Source of the DNA: JAAYCB01 sp012744395
GTDB taxonomy: Bacteria; Planctomycetota; Planctomycetia; Pirellulales; Thermoguttaceae
DNA: 64,000 nucleotides
Assembly (NCBI GenBank): GCA_028703175.1
Contig: JAQVNJ010000001.1
Location: forward strand, 62,001 to 126,000
Direction of reading: 5' to 3'
The notes under the pieces are model-generated. The model searched no databases and had not been told where the DNA came from. It saw only the letters and a program-made list of their open reading frames with translations. Shown here one piece after another: positions 41,196-49,020 of the stretch; position 1 is the first letter of the stretch, and every line of letters starts with the position of its first letter. The translations under genes and the position numbers were made by a program.

Positions 41196-42188
41196 CTACA
41201 TGTGCAATTCAACCACGTCCTGGTCGTGGAGAATGTAGTCGCCCTTGACCACGGTGGCGTCGTGGACGGCCGAACCCCAGACGCGGGCGAACTTGAGGCC
41301 TTCCTGGTAGTCCTTGTGCACCTGCTCGGCAAGGTCTAGAAGACAACTTCCACGGCGGACCGTGAACGGCCGGTCGCGATCGGGCTCCTTGGCGCTGGGA
41401 AGCTTGGTGTAGACGCGGAGCACGTCCATCGCCGCGTAGATCGCGTCGCGCAACGGTTCGAGCCCCGCGCCGGTCTGCGCCGAGATCACGTACTCCTCGA
41501 ACTCCAGGCGACAGAGTTCGTGCAGCAGGTCGAGGCGCTCGTGCGCGCCGGGCAGGTCGATCTTGTTCGGCACCAGGAACGTGCGCGTGTAGGAGAGGCC
41601 GACGTCGTCTTCGCTCAGGTACGTCGTGGTGCCCAGGCGGGTCTTCGTCTGCGCCAACCGGTCGACGACGTCCTGGCACTGTTCGATGCCGGAGTCGGCG
41701 CCGAGATCGACGATCAGGAGGACGAGTTCCGCGGAGCGGACCAGCCCGTGCATGTAGGATTCGAGATAGTCGGCCGTGATCGGCGGGGTGTCGATGAGCT
41801 GGACCATCACATCCTGCCAGGGCATCATGCCGGGGGCGGGCTGGTGGGTCGTGAAGGGATAGGGGGCGATTTCGGGAGCCGCCCGAGTCAGCGTGGCGAG
41901 CAGCTGGCTCTTGCCCGCGTTCGGGCCGCCGAGCATCACCCCGGTGCCGGCTCCCTGGCGGGGGATGCGGACCCCGTGGCCCTTCTTGCCGGCCTTCGTC
42001 TCCGCCTGCATCTCCTTCCTGGCCTTGGCGATCTTCGACTTGAGCTGGGCCTGGAGATGGTCGGTCCCCTTGTGCTTGGGGATCTCGCGGAGCATCGCTT
42101 GGAGGCAGGCCAATTCTTCTTCCGGCGTACTGGCCTGGCGATACTCCTGCTCGGCTTTCAGATATTGCTGGGTCAGATTGGCGGGCAT
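41196..42188 (-). CDS. TGS-domain GTPase (DRG/Obg-like)
   Basis: This is a 330-aa translation-factor-class GTPase. An N-terminal helical coiled coil (LKAEQEYRQASTPEEELACL, KIAKARKEMQAETKAGKKGH) precedes the G domain. There G1 is GGPNAGKSQLL, the switch region is PYPFTTHQPAPGM, G3 is LIDTPP (Asp retained, but Pro where a Gly is usual) and G4 is PNKIDLPG. The C-terminal RPFTVRRGSCLLDLAEQVHKD ... DQDVVELHM is a TGS domain, as in DRG proteins and TGS-bearing Obg relatives. A ribosome-associated role is likely from family. It converges on the flavoprotein gene with a 10-bp gap. Confidence 0.85.
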   Translation of the reverse strand: MPANLTQQYLKAEQEYRQASTPEEELACLQAMLREIPKHKGTDHLQAQLKSKIAKARKEMQAETKAGKKGHGVRIPRQGAGTGVMLGGPNAGKSQLLATLTRAAPEIAPYPFTTHQPAPGMMPWQDVMVQLIDTPPITADYLESYMHGLVRSAELVLLIVDLGADSGIEQCQDVVDRLAQTKTRLGTTTYLSEDDVGLSYTRTFLVPNKIDLPGAHERLDLLHELCRLEFEEYVISAQTGAGLEPLRDAIYAAMDVLRVYTKLPSAKEPDRDRPFTVRRGSCLLDLAEQVHKDYQEGLKFARVWGSAVHDATVVKGDYILHDQDVVELHM

Positions 42189-42421
42189 GGGCGGGTCGAG
42201 CGAGCTGTCAGCGATCAGCCGTCAGGAGACAGGGATTCGGGCTGGGCGGGTCACCTACGTGCCAGCCTCGGCCTGGGGAACCGGAGGGTGCTGGAGATTG
42301 GAACCGGAAAGACCGCCAGCGATCCGGTCCAGGCGACTGCTGCTCGCCGAACGCGGACCGCTGATTGCCATCGCACCCGAGTCTACCCGAAAACCCGCAT
42401 TTCGGCCAGCCGCGAGACGGC
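42189..42421. other. Intergenic with TCAGC-type repeat token
   Basis: The stretch 42206-42232 reads GAGCTGTCAGCGATCAGCCG then TCAGGAGACA, the same vocabulary as the repeats at 4050-4225 and 43531-43690. Nothing else is recognised. Confidence 0.45.
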
Positions 42422-43534
42422 TTATCGCTCTTCGGGAGGGACGCCCGCGATCAGTCCGGCCGCAGCCGCATGGCGGAGCGCTTCGTCGACCGTCTCGAAA
42501 ACCAGCATCGGCGGCGCGTCGCCGAGCTCGCAGGCGGTCTGCCGCGCCCGCTTGTTTCTTTCGGGCAGGCGGACCGCGCGGATGTAGATTGCCAGAATCC
42601 GCCCGGGATTCCGCCGCGCCACTTCACGATAGATCGCCGCATCATCCTGGCCCGCGTCGCCGATGAGCACGAACGGCAGCCGGCGGCAAATCGCCAGAAT
42701 CCGCTCGATCTTCGCCAATTTGTGCTCGTGGCCCGACTTGATCCACTTCGCATCGTCGGCGTCCAGGTCGCGGAGGATCAGCGGCCCGGTGGGCAGGCCG
42801 TTGATCTCGAGAAACTCGGCGAACACATCGTAGAGATTCCACACGCTGCTGGAGACATAGAAGAACGGATTGCCGGCCCGGCCGACTCCGCCCCCCTCCA
42901 AGACGCGGTAGAACCTGGCCGTCCCCGGCAGCATCGTCCGGCTCCGCGCATTATGCAATAGGGTCATCTGCGCGAGTCGGAGAAAGCTCGTGGCATTGCT
43001 TTCGATCACGGTGTCGTCGAGGTCGCTGATCACGCCGAACCGGCAGCCGGCGCGGGGCACCAGCGCGCTGGCGCTCGCCCGCACCTCGCCCTGCGCGGGG
43101 CAAACCCGGTCCACCAACTCCAACGCGACCTCGTGCCACGATCCGCCGTCGGGCCGGTCGGCGAAGGAGCCCTGGATGTGGAACCGGAAGAACCCTTCGC
43201 TGTCAGCGGCCGCGTCGAGCGTCTGCTCGCCGCACCGCGCGCGGACGCGGGCGCCAGGGAAGCGGCCGGCAGTGAAGCGCCGAAGCATGGCCCGCGCATT
43301 CCGCCACCAAGGATCGCCCTTGCTGGGCCTGGCGAGCGGAACGTCTTCGACGACCCGGCCGATGAGGAACAACTCGTCGGAATTTCCGCAGCCGCGGTAG
43401 GGCTCGAGCTTGACGCGCGGGGCGCGGTTGAGGCGGCCTTGAACCGCCGCGCGGAGCCGGAGATAGTCCTTGCCCAGCTGGTGCGCGAGCGTCTTGAGGA
43501 GATCGGAGAACGTGAGCCGGGGGGGCATAGCCAT
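42422..43534 (-). CDS. App1-family phosphatase (DUF2183, phosphatidate phosphatase-like)
   Basis: This is a 370-aa protein of the HAD-like App1 catalytic family, which includes a yeast actin-patch phosphatidate phosphatase. The DxDxT-type motif is FGVISDLDDTVIESNAT. Downstream are FYVSSSVWNLYDVFAEFLE, the Lys-bearing KWIKSGHEHKLAKIERIL and the acidic FVLIGDAGQDDAAIY, all typical of the family. The N-terminal half is a beta-rich domain (VKLEPYRGCGNSDELFLIGR). The substrate is inferred. The first ATG (43534) falls inside the 14-bp tandem repeat, while ATG 43528 gives MPPRLTFSDLL. Neither has a good ribosome binding site. Confidence 0.82.
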   Translation of the reverse strand: MAMPPRLTFSDLLKTLAHQLGKDYLRLRAAVQGRLNRAPRVKLEPYRGCGNSDELFLIGRVVEDVPLARPSKGDPWWRNARAMLRRFTAGRFPGARVRARCGEQTLDAAADSEGFFRFHIQGSFADRPDGGSWHEVALELVDRVCPAQGEVRASASALVPRAGCRFGVISDLDDTVIESNATSFLRLAQMTLLHNARSRTMLPGTARFYRVLEGGGVGRAGNPFFYVSSSVWNLYDVFAEFLEINGLPTGPLILRDLDADDAKWIKSGHEHKLAKIERILAICRRLPFVLIGDAGQDDAAIYREVARRNPGRILAIYIRAVRLPERNKRARQTACELGDAPPMLVFETVDEALRHAAAAGLIAGVPPEER

Positions 43535-43586
43535 CAGCGGTCAGCCATCAGCGGTCAGCCATCAGCGGTCAGCCATCAGCGGTCAG
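43531..43586. repeat. Tandem repeat, four units of 14 bp
   Basis: CCATCAGCGGTCAG occurs four times head to tail without a mismatch. It overlaps the first codons or 5' flank of the App1-type gene. It is followed to about 43690 by GTCATTCGTCATTGGTCATT and GTGACGGCTGTAAC / GGCTGACGGC tokens like those at 4050-4225. Confidence 0.9.
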
Positions 43587-43841
43587 CGGCGGGCGACGTT
43601 CTTAGTCATTCGTCATTGGTCATTCGTCTTTTGTTTTCGGTGACGGCTGTAACTTGCCTTCTGTCTCCTGCCTTCCTGGCTGACGGCTCTATTCTACTGC
43701 GTTGACGGATTGCGGGCGAGATCGGCGCGCAAGCTGGGGGCTGTTTCCAGCCGTTGCCGGTGATAGAATGGCCGCCATTCGGACGCCGGGCGGACCGGTG
43801 CAACATCCGCGGTTCTCAGCATCTTGTTGGTGAGGGATATC

Positions 43842-45425
43842 ATGGAAAGGGGCTCTTTCAGGCAACTTCAGAAACGGTTCGTGCTTGGCGCGATTGCGGC
43901 GGTCGCCGTGATCTCTGTCGCTCCGGCGCTGCGGGCCGACGTCAAGCTCCCCGCCGTGATCGGCGACAACATGGTTTTGCAGCGGGCGATCGACGTGCCG
44001 ATCTGGGGCTGGGCCGATCCGGGTGAAAAGGTCACGGTCGTGCTCGGCAAGCAGGCCAAGTCGGCGACGGCCGCCGCGGACGGCAAGTGGCTTGTGCGGC
44101 TCGACGCAATGGAAGCGGGCGGTCCGGCGACGATGATCGTGTCCGGCACGAACAGGATTGAGGTCCAGAACATCCTCGTCGGCGAGGTGTGGGTCTGCTC
44201 GGGCCAGTCGAACATGGGTTTCACCGTGCGGAGCGCCAACGACGCCGAGAAGGAGATCGCTGCGGCCGATTATCCCCAGATTCGCCTGTTCAGCGTCCCG
44301 CTCGTGGGCACGCAGGAGCCGCAATACGACTGTAAGGGCAAGTGGGTCGTTTGCAGCCCGCAGACTGCCGGCAGCTTCTCGGCCGTCGGCTACTTCTTCG
44401 GCCGGGAGATTCACCGCGCGTTGAAGATCCCGGTGGGCCTGGTCAACACGTCGTGGGGCGGTTCCTCCTGCGAGGCCTGGGTGCGGCGGGCCGTGCTGGA
44501 GGCGGATCCGCGCTACGCAGCGCTGCTTGCCCAATGGGACAAGAGATGCGCCGCCTACGACCCGGAGAAGGCAAAGGCCGCCTTCGAAGCGAATCGAGCG
44601 AGGTGGCGGGCGGCTGCCGAGAAGGCCAAGGCCGAGGGCCGGCCGGCCCCTGCCGCGCCGCGAGCGCCGAGCGATCCCCGCGCGGGCCAGCACCGCCCGG
44701 CGAATCTGTATAACGGCATGATCCTGCCGATCCTGCCCTACGCGATCCGCGGGGCGGTCTGGTACCAGGGGGAGTCGAACGCCGGCCGGGCGTACGAATA
44801 CCGCGACCTGTTCCCCCGAATGATCCGCAACTGGCGGGAGGATTGGGGCCAGGGCGATTTTCCGTTCTACTTCGTCCAATTGGCCAACTTCATGGCGGTC
44901 CGGCCGGAGCCGGACGAGAGTTCCTGGGCGGAGTTGCGCGAGGCGCAGACGATGACGCTCGCCGTGAAGAACACCGGCCAGGCCGTGACCATCGACATCG
45001 GGGAGGCGGACGACATCCACCCGAGAAATAAGCAAGACGTGGGGCGCCGCCTGGCCGTCTGGGCGCTGGCCAAGGACTACGGGCGCGAGGTGGTCTACTC
45101 GGGCCCGATGTACAAGGGCATGAAGAAGGAAGGCGGCACGATCAGGATCGCCTTCGACCACGCCGACGGCGGGCTGGTCGCCCGCGGCGGCGAACCGCTC
45201 AAGGGCTTCGCCGTCGCCGGCGCGGATCGAAAGTTCGTCTGGGCCGAGGCGAAGATCGAGGGCGAGGCCGTGTTGGTCAGCAGCCCCTCGGTGGCCGACC
45301 CGGTGGCGGTTCGCTACGCCTGGGCCGACAACCCGGTCTGCAACCTGGGCAACAAGGCGCGGTTGCCCGCCTGCCCCTTCCGGACGGACGCTTGGCCGGG
45401 AGTCACGGCGCCAAAACAACCGTGA
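43842..45425 (+). CDS. Sialate O-acetylesterase (SASA family), secreted
   Basis: The product removes O-acetyl groups from sialic acids or from acetylated polysaccharides outside the cytoplasm. At 527 aa it has a clear signal peptide (RFVLGAIAAVAVISVAPALRA, cleavage before DVKLP). The SGNH-type hydrolase core has the Ser motif WVCSGQSNMGF, GLVNTSWGGSSCEAW, AVWYQGESNAGRAYEYRDLF and the Asp/His pair in EADDIHPRNKQDVG. The N-terminal beta domain (GDNMVLQRAIDVPIWGWADP) is the usual family partner. The start ATG follows a GAGGG site. Planctomycetes carry many such polysaccharide-active enzymes; here it stands alone. Confidence 0.9.
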   Translation: MERGSFRQLQKRFVLGAIAAVAVISVAPALRADVKLPAVIGDNMVLQRAIDVPIWGWADPGEKVTVVLGKQAKSATAAADGKWLVRLDAMEAGGPATMIVSGTNRIEVQNILVGEVWVCSGQSNMGFTVRSANDAEKEIAAADYPQIRLFSVPLVGTQEPQYDCKGKWVVCSPQTAGSFSAVGYFFGREIHRALKIPVGLVNTSWGGSSCEAWVRRAVLEADPRYAALLAQWDKRCAAYDPEKAKAAFEANRARWRAAAEKAKAEGRPAPAAPRAPSDPRAGQHRPANLYNGMILPILPYAIRGAVWYQGESNAGRAYEYRDLFPRMIRNWREDWGQGDFPFYFVQLANFMAVRPEPDESSWAELREAQTMTLAVKNTGQAVTIDIGEADDIHPRNKQDVGRRLAVWALAKDYGREVVYSGPMYKGMKKEGGTIRIAFDHADGGLVARGGEPLKGFAVAGADRKFVWAEAKIEGEAVLVSSPSVADPVAVRYAWADNPVCNLGNKARLPACPFRTDAWPGVTAPKQP

Positions 45426-45445
45426 ACCCAGGTAGACCACTTGCC

Positions 45446-45520
45446 TGGTTCCCAAGCTGGAGCTTGGGAACCCGGGGGAGGCGGAACCAGGGGAGGCGGG
45501 AGCTTGGGAAGCAGGGGAAA
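45446..45520. repeat. Dispersed palindromic repeat, copy 5, with partial copies
   Basis: GGTTCCCAAGCTGGAGCTTGG then GAACCCGGGG (45447-45478) is the best palindrome of the five. GGAACCAGGGG and GGGAGCTTGGGAAGCAGGGG at 45482-45520 look like partial repeats of its right arm. It lies between the convergent esterase and mgtE genes. Confidence 0.8.
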
Positions 45521-45531
45521 CCGTTGACCGC

Positions 45532-46905
45532 TCAGTGGAGCAGGTAGACTTCGGCGATCGAGAAATAGATCAGGATCCCGGTCACGTCGACGAACGTGGC
45601 CACGAAGGGGCTCGAGGCGATTCCGGGGTCGATTCCCAGGCGTTTGAAGACGAGCGGGAGCATCGAGCCGACCAGCGTGCCCCAGAGGCAGATCAAGGCC
45701 ACCGCCTGGGCGATCACGCAGGCAAGCGTCCAGCGGTCGGCGTTGCCGAGCACGCTCTGCGGGGTCAAGGCCGCCCGCACATACGCGATCACCCCAAGGG
45801 TGAGCCCGAGCGTGAGTCCCATGAGGACCTCGTGCCGGAAGACGCGGAACCAGTCTCGGGTGGTGACCTGGCCGAGCGCCAGGGCCCGGGTGATCAGCGT
45901 CGCGGCCTGCGAACCGGAGTTTCCCCCGGTCGAAATCACGAGGGGGAGAAACAGGCTGAGGGCGACGACCGCGGCAATCGCCTGCTCGAACTGCGCGAGG
46001 GCGGAAAACGTGAACAGCTCGGCGACGAACAGGACCGAGAGCCAGAGCGCCCGCTTCCGCCAGATCGTGGTGAACCGCGCCTCGAGAATGTCCTCGGTGA
46101 TCGGCGCGATGCCGCCCATCCGGTGCGCGTCCTCGGTGGCTTCCTCGACCATCACGTCGATCACGTCGTCGTGGGTGATGATCCCCACGATGTGATGCTC
46201 ATCATCGACGACGGGAATCGCCAGGAAGTCGAACCTGGCGACCTTCTGGGCCACGTCTTCCTGGTCGTCGGTGACGAGAACCGTGAGCACTTCGCGCTCC
46301 ATCAGGTCCCGCACGGGCGTCTCCGGGCGGCGCATCGCGGAGAACAACTGGCGCGAGGAGACGACGCCCTGAAGGTGGCTCGCCTCATCGACGACGTAGA
46401 CGTAGTAGATCGTCTCCAGTTCGGCGGCCTGGCGAATCACTTCATCCAGTGCCTGGCGGGCGGTGAAGTCTTCGCGGACCCGGGCGAAGGCCGTCGTCAT
46501 CACCGCTCCGGCCGTGCCTTCCGGGTATGCGCTGAGCCGGCGGATGTCGCGGCGGTCCTCGACGGAGACCAGCGGCATCAGTTCCTCGACCGTCGAAGGG
46601 GCGACCTCGGTGAGCAGGTCGACGCGATCGTCGGGCGGCAGGTCGCCGATCAGGGCGGCGATCTCGTCGCGGTCCTGCGTCTCGCAAATCTCGATCTGTT
46701 TGGCCTGGTCCAGATACCCGTAGATTTCCGCCCGCAGCGGCGCGTCGGCGTGCTGGAGGACGGCCCAGGTCTCGCTGCCGGTCAGCCCTTCCATGAATTC
46801 GGCGATCATGCCGGGGTGGAGCGCGGTGCAGAATTCGCGCAGCCCCTCGGCATCGTGCGTGGCGAGCATTTCGCGAAGTTCGGGCAGGTACAGGGTGTTG
46901 ATCAT
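45532..46905 (-). CDS. mgtE: Magnesium transporter MgtE
   Basis: The product is a Mg2+ channel gated by intracellular magnesium. At 457 aa it has all three parts: an N-terminal acidic superhelical domain (MgtE_N; YLDQAKQIEICETQDRDEIA), two CBS domains (IYYVYVVDEASHLQGVVSSR and FLAIPVVDDEHHIVGIITHD), the connecting helix, and five membrane segments with the family signature PLVISTGGNSGSQAATLI in the pore region and ending DPGIASSPFVATFVDVTGIL. The protein lies 74 bp downstream of the PIG-L deacetylase on the same strand. Confidence 0.95.
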   Translation of the reverse strand: MINTLYLPELREMLATHDAEGLREFCTALHPGMIAEFMEGLTGSETWAVLQHADAPLRAEIYGYLDQAKQIEICETQDRDEIAALIGDLPPDDRVDLLTEVAPSTVEELMPLVSVEDRRDIRRLSAYPEGTAGAVMTTAFARVREDFTARQALDEVIRQAAELETIYYVYVVDEASHLQGVVSSRQLFSAMRRPETPVRDLMEREVLTVLVTDDQEDVAQKVARFDFLAIPVVDDEHHIVGIITHDDVIDVMVEEATEDAHRMGGIAPITEDILEARFTTIWRKRALWLSVLFVAELFTFSALAQFEQAIAAVVALSLFLPLVISTGGNSGSQAATLITRALALGQVTTRDWFRVFRHEVLMGLTLGLTLGVIAYVRAALTPQSVLGNADRWTLACVIAQAVALICLWGTLVGSMLPLVFKRLGIDPGIASSPFVATFVDVTGILIYFSIAEVYLLH

Positions 46906-46979
46906 CGGTCACACTCTCCGCGCGATTGAATGACAAGCGGCGGCCGAAGCGCACGGGGGCAAGCTGCGCGGAGCAGGGA

Positions 46980-47804
46980 TCAGCCCATCCAGGGAAACAG
47001 CCGCTTGCGGGCCGGTTCGGTCAGCACTCCGCCATATTCACTGATCTCGAACATCTCGGCCAACGCGATGCTGCCGCCGCGCTCGGCCCCGTATGCCGCC
47101 ACGAGCCGCTCGCGGCAATGATCCGCGCGGCGGCGGATCGCCGCGGCATACCAGTCGCCGAGCCAGCCGATCCGGCCCGCCCCGTCCGCCGGCACCTCCG
47201 CTTCGGTCCCTTCCAGGAACGGGAGCCATTCGAAAACCTGGCTGCGGTGCTTGGCGAGCATCGCCACGATCGTCTCGATCTGCGGAGCGATGTCCAGGAC
47301 AATGTCCGCGGACATCGGGCAGGGCCTGCTGAACAGGTCCGCCATGCAACCGACGATCGGGTCCGACCAGAGCGCCGGCACTTCGGGCACGACGTGTGGA
47401 ACACGGACCAGGAAGGCCGCATCCTGGACAACCTGCCCCGCCGCGCGGTGGTCCGGGTGGTAGTCGTTCGTGCGATGGGTCAAGACCAGGTCCGGGCGGT
47501 AGTTGCGGATCTCGGTGATCACGCGGCGCCGAAGCTCCAGGGTTGGCTCCAATTCGCCGTCGGAGAAATCCCAGACCTGGCTGGTTGCCCCGATCACCGC
47601 GGCCGACGCGGCCGCCTCCCTCCGCCGCGTCGCCGCCAGCTCGTCGCGGAGCAGGCGGTGATGGCCCGCCGAACCATCGGTCATCGAGATCATCCTCACC
47701 GAGTGGCCGGCCTCGCGGTACACTGTTGCCAGGCCGGCCGCGTGGTATTCGGCGTCGTCGGGGTGAGCCCCAAGAATCAACAGGCGAATCGGTGTCTCTG
47801 CCAT
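46980..47804 (-). CDS. PIG-L (LmbE-like) family deacetylase
   Basis: This is a 274-aa zinc-dependent N-acetylglucosaminyl deacetylase-family protein. The zinc motif LGAHPDDAEYHAAG is at the N-terminus, the THRTNDYHPDHRAAG segment provides the catalytic and third zinc ligands, and TDGSAGHH follows strand 3. Substrates in the family include GlcNAc-phosphoinositol, bacillithiol/mycothiol precursors and antibiotic pseudo-sugars; none can be selected here. The start is set at MAETPIRLLILG; the longer reading includes Arg/Gly-rich sequence overlapping the divergent promoter region. Confidence 0.87.
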   Translation of the reverse strand: MAETPIRLLILGAHPDDAEYHAAGLATVYREAGHSVRMISMTDGSAGHHRLLRDELAATRRREAAASAAVIGATSQVWDFSDGELEPTLELRRRVITEIRNYRPDLVLTHRTNDYHPDHRAAGQVVQDAAFLVRVPHVVPEVPALWSDPIVGCMADLFSRPCPMSADIVLDIAPQIETIVAMLAKHRSQVFEWLPFLEGTEAEVPADGAGRIGWLGDWYAAAIRRRADHCRERLVAAYGAERGGSIALAEMFEISEYGGVLTEPARKRLFPWMG

Positions 47805-48059
47805 CGGGAAACGCTTCTTCCTGCCAGAATTCCATGAAAGCCGCGCCGCGTTCCATTGCGGCAACCATCTGAGACTGTTGTACCGCTTGAGGTGGTTTCT
47901 GCCAATCCTTCCCTGGCCCCCCCGGCGACCGGCCGCCTGGATTCCGCTTCCGGCAAGCGGGTATAATTGCACCTCTAGGATTCGGCCGGCCGGGCCCCTG
48001 CCTGCCGGCCAGCCGGATGAGCCGAGGAGCAGGCAGCCGTCCCGCCGGGGAGAGAGCCG

Positions 48060-48932
48060 ATGAATCCGCACCGAATCACACGCCGCCGCGCCCTGGCCGC
48101 CATGGGGGGGGCCCTACTCGCCTCGCCCGCCTGCAGCGCCTTGGCCGCCGGCGGGCCGCGCAAGTTCAAGATCGGAGCCTGCGATTGGTCGATCCAGAAA
48201 CGCGGTGACCCCGAGGCACTCAAAACGGCCAAGGAGATCGGCCTCGACGGCGTCGAGGTCTCCTTCGGCCGGCCGGGCGAGAAGTTCGATCTGCGGCTCG
48301 CGGAAAATCGGGCAGCGTACCTCGCCGAGGCAAAGAACCAGGGCGTCGAAATCGCTTCGCTGGCGATGGGGATTCTCAACCAGGTGCCGTACGCCTCGGA
48401 CGACGGCGCCGAGCAATGGGTCGCCGAGTGCATCGACGTGATGCCCCAGCTCAACCAGCAGGTCGTGCTCCTGGCCTTCTTCGGCAACGGCGACATCAAG
48501 GATCGTCCCGAACGGCGGCAGGAGATCGCCCGGCGGCTGAACCGCGTTGCCCCCCGGGCCGAGGCGGCCGGCGTCACCCTGGGCATCGAGTCCTACCTGA
48601 ACGCCGACGAGCACCTGCGAATCCTCGACGCGGTCGGTTCGCCCTCCGTGCAGGTCTATTTCGACGTCGCCAACATGGACGAGATGGGCTACGACGTCTG
48701 CCGGGAGATCCGCCGACTCGGCCGCGAGCGGATCTGCCAGATTCACTGCAAGGAAAACGGCTCCCTGCTCGGGGAAGGAAGAGTCGATTTCGCCAAGGTC
48801 AGACAGACGCTTGACGAGATCGGTTGGCAGGGCTGGCTGGTCATCGAAGGCGCCCTGCCCGGCGGCCAACCGATGTTCGAGTCCTACGTGAAGAACCAGC
48901 GATTCCTCCGCCGGGTGTTTTGCCCAACCTGA
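48060..48932 (+). CDS. Tat-exported sugar phosphate isomerase/epimerase-like TIM-barrel protein
   Basis: This is a 290-aa protein with a twin-arginine leader (HRITRRRALAAMGGALLASP) and an AP endonuclease 2/xylose isomerase-like barrel. Conserved pieces are GLDGVEVSFGRPGEK (Glu at the end of a strand), ESYLNADEHLRILDAVG (metal-site Glu), VYFDVANMDEMGYD and the final WLVIEGALPGGQPMFESYVK. The ATG follows GGGGAGAGAG at about 5 bp. Planctomycetes have many such exported proteins; they are often linked to sugar or inositol metabolism. The exact reaction is not known. Confidence 0.87.
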   Translation: MNPHRITRRRALAAMGGALLASPACSALAAGGPRKFKIGACDWSIQKRGDPEALKTAKEIGLDGVEVSFGRPGEKFDLRLAENRAAYLAEAKNQGVEIASLAMGILNQVPYASDDGAEQWVAECIDVMPQLNQQVVLLAFFGNGDIKDRPERRQEIARRLNRVAPRAEAAGVTLGIESYLNADEHLRILDAVGSPSVQVYFDVANMDEMGYDVCREIRRLGRERICQIHCKENGSLLGEGRVDFAKVRQTLDEIGWQGWLVIEGALPGGQPMFESYVKNQRFLRRVFCPT

Positions 48933-49020
48933 GCGGAAGCGGCCCTGCTTTCGCAGCGCGGGGCTTGGCCGCGCTGCGGGAGGCGCTGCCTGCCGAGCGG
49001 GATCGGTCCACGGCCCTGCG

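Noticed and set aside
43531..43586. CRISPR-like array
   Set aside because: The 14-bp units are directly adjacent without spacers, and no cas genes are present.
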